Positions 62,421-64,000 of a DNA stretch of 64,000 nucleotides are shown piece after piece. Each line of letters begins with the position of its first letter. Position 1 is the stretch's first letter. The notes under the pieces were generated by a model. It was not told where the DNA came from. It did not search any database and worked only from the letters and a program-made list of their open reading frames with translations. A program made the position numbers and the translations under genes. Origin of the DNA: Cubamyces lactineus (taxonomy: Eukaryota > Basidiomycota > Agaricomycetes > Polyporales > Polyporaceae); contig JACDTU010000002.1 of the NCBI GenBank assembly GCA_022376465.1, positions 2,046,001 to 2,110,000 on the forward strand, written 5' to 3'.

Positions 62421-63866
62421 ATGTCTTCTCTCCTTCGGCCGAGCGCGACGTCCGCCGCTGCCTCCTCGTGGCTACTCGCCGCTGCCTCCACCTCCACTCC
62501 GAGTCATACGCGACATGCCGCGGTCTGCTGCAGGCGCGCTGCTGCTACCGCCAGTGTGAATCTCAGGCGCGGGATTAGCCAATCTGCAGCCCCGCGCAAG
62601 GCCATCCCGTTCACGCTCAACACGTCGCGCTCCGAAACCGCCCCTGCTCAGGACGCGGGGCACCAGCAACATGGGAATGACGGAAAGGTGCTCAGGATGA
62701 TCATGTTCGGTGCGTGAACTTTCGTTAGACACGCATGACGTCGGTACCTGCGCTACTGTGCGTCCGTGTCCGTAGCGATGCACCCGTCAAGTGCGCGGAT
62801 CCCTCTGAGCTTGTGGGACTGATTCGTTTGGTTTGTCCGTGTAGGTAAGCCTGGTGCGGGGAAGGGCACGCTCTCGGGGCGGCTCGTGAAGAAGTACGAT
62901 ATTGTGTCCATGTCGACCGGGGACCTCCTCCGGCAACATATCGCAGAGAAGTGCGTCCATATTAACAGCTTCCCGGGGACGACGCGTTGAGAAGACTTGC
63001 TGCCGTGTTCAGGACGGAGGTCGGCCTGCTCGCAGAGTCCATCGTGGCGTCAGGAGGTCTCTTGCCTGATGATGTCATGCTCAAGGTCGTAACGAGCAAG
63101 CTTGACGCGTTGCAGAACAGGGTGAGTGGAAGTGTGTAGGACCTAGTTGAATTTGTATACTGAAATGTGCTCTTATAGCACTGGATCCTAGACGGCTTCC
63201 CTCGGACACTCGGACAGGGAAAGCTTCTTGACGCACATCTACAGTCAGTTTCTTGCCGTGCCAGACCGGTAGTTCTATCTGAGAACTCATCGTGCTGATG
63301 ACCGTGTGTAGTACGAAGGGCACACCGCTCAGCCTCATCGTTAACCTCGACGTGCCAGACGACGTAATCCTGAGCCGTATCTCGGACCGCTGGGTGCATC
63401 TTCCTTCAGGTCGCGTCTACAACCTCTCGTACAACCCACCCAAGGTCCCCGGGCACGACGATGAGACAGGCGAGCCGCTCACGAAGCGGCCAGACGACAA
63501 CCCCGTGCGTCCATTTCGCAAACTCCTATCTACCACATCGCATGCAGTATGACTCACCCTGCGTCCGTTCCCACACAGGAGATCTTCGCTCGCCGGCTGG
63601 AACAATTCTACGCGTCGACCTCTCCGCTGCTCGCGTACTACAGCGCGCAGGCGGCAGGCTCTGCGGCGGCCACGCGCCTGGTGACGCTCGCCGGCTCGAC
63701 GTCGGACGAAATCTGGCCGCAGCTCGAGAACGTCCTCCGCACGCACTTCCCGGCCGTCAAGGAGCGCCAGGACGTGAAGCGGCGGAACAGCCTGTCGGAT
63801 GCGCTCCTCGCGCAGCGCGAGCGGGAGCGCAGAGATAAGGGTGAGGCGGCGGTGCGGAATGCTTGA
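62421..63866 (+). CDS. ADK2: Mitochondrial adenylate kinase (AK3/ADK2 type)
   Basis: Transfers phosphate between nucleoside triphosphates and AMP in the mitochondrial matrix. Start MSSLLRPSATSAAASSWLLA is Ser/Ala/Arg-rich without acidic residues, a mitochondrial targeting sequence of about 60 residues. Then the P-loop GKPGAGKGTLSGRL, the AMP-binding block MSTGDLLRQHIAEKTEVG, HWILDGFPRTLGQGKLLDAH, LIVNLDVPDDVILSRISDRW, a long LID (VHLPSGRVYNLSYNPPKVPG) and DDNPEIFARRLEQFYASTSP. The LID lacks zinc cysteines. A charged C-terminal extension ends RRDKGEAAVRNA, stop TGA at 63864-63866. About six exons. The long-LID form points to AK3/ADK2 rather than cytosolic ADK1. Confidence 0.92.
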
Positions 63867-64000
63867 GGGGTCGTGCGCTGGCTGCCGTGGAGTGCGTGAT
63901 GCGTGCTTTTGCTGTATACCTACATCAACGCCTACTGCTATGTAGTCTCGTGTGCTTGGATTTGATGAGATATTGTGAAGACCTCATCAGGGGCGATTTC

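Overview
The window is nuclear DNA of a filamentous basidiomycete fungus, most likely a wood-associated Agaricomycete (Polyporales-like; inference). The evidence is gene-dense, GC-rich DNA, genes broken by many 45-70 base GT-AG introns, basidiomycete-type families (hydroxamate siderophore synthetase of A-T-C-T-C-T-C layout, CBM19-like secreted protein, expansin-like protein, fungal membrane-protein families), and eukaryotic housekeeping genes. No CRISPR array, rRNA, tRNA or intact transposon was seen. ORFs were joined by hand across introns, so exon edges are approximate unless stated.

Layout. 1-3.4 kb: the 3' part of an RPA2 gene, a stretch with weak coding signal, and an SGNH hydrolase. 3.8-11.3 kb: autophagy lipid-transfer protein ATG2. 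11.5-16.8 kb: ribosome-biogenesis factor RLP24, a small unknown gene, a poorly coding stretch with several palindromes, and an unidentified multi-exon gene. 17-28.2 kb: a siderophore locus in which an L-ornithine N5-monooxygenase (SidA type) and a large NRPS are transcribed divergently from a 1.06 kb intergenic region carrying two ATCTGATAA iron-GATA motifs. 28.3-28.8 kb: a deaminase-domain protein. 29.1-34.5 kb: elongation factor SPT6. 34.8-43.6 kb: a JMJD4-like oxygenase, a small four-segment membrane protein, a membrane dipeptidase with a 13-nt microexon at its metal site, and two fungal membrane proteins. 44.2-48.7 kb: SAGA subunit SPT8 and SRP54, divergent over only 121 bp. 49-55.1 kb: a lone MLLE (PABC) domain fragment, a secreted CBM19-like protein, the poly(A)-binding protein PAB1 and a SCAMP. 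56.6-63.9 kb: an expansin-like secreted protein, a COQ11-like NAD(P)-binding protein, an unknown gene with an inverted decayed copy of its 3' end beside it, and a mitochondrial adenylate kinase.

The genes that clearly work together are the siderophore pair: the monooxygenase would make N5-hydroxy-L-ornithine, and the synthetase would link acylated units into a hydroxamate siderophore. The other genes are ordinary neighbours. The least explained parts are 0.94-2.2 kb, 13.7-16.8 kb, 49.0-49.4 kb and 60.5-61.8 kb.
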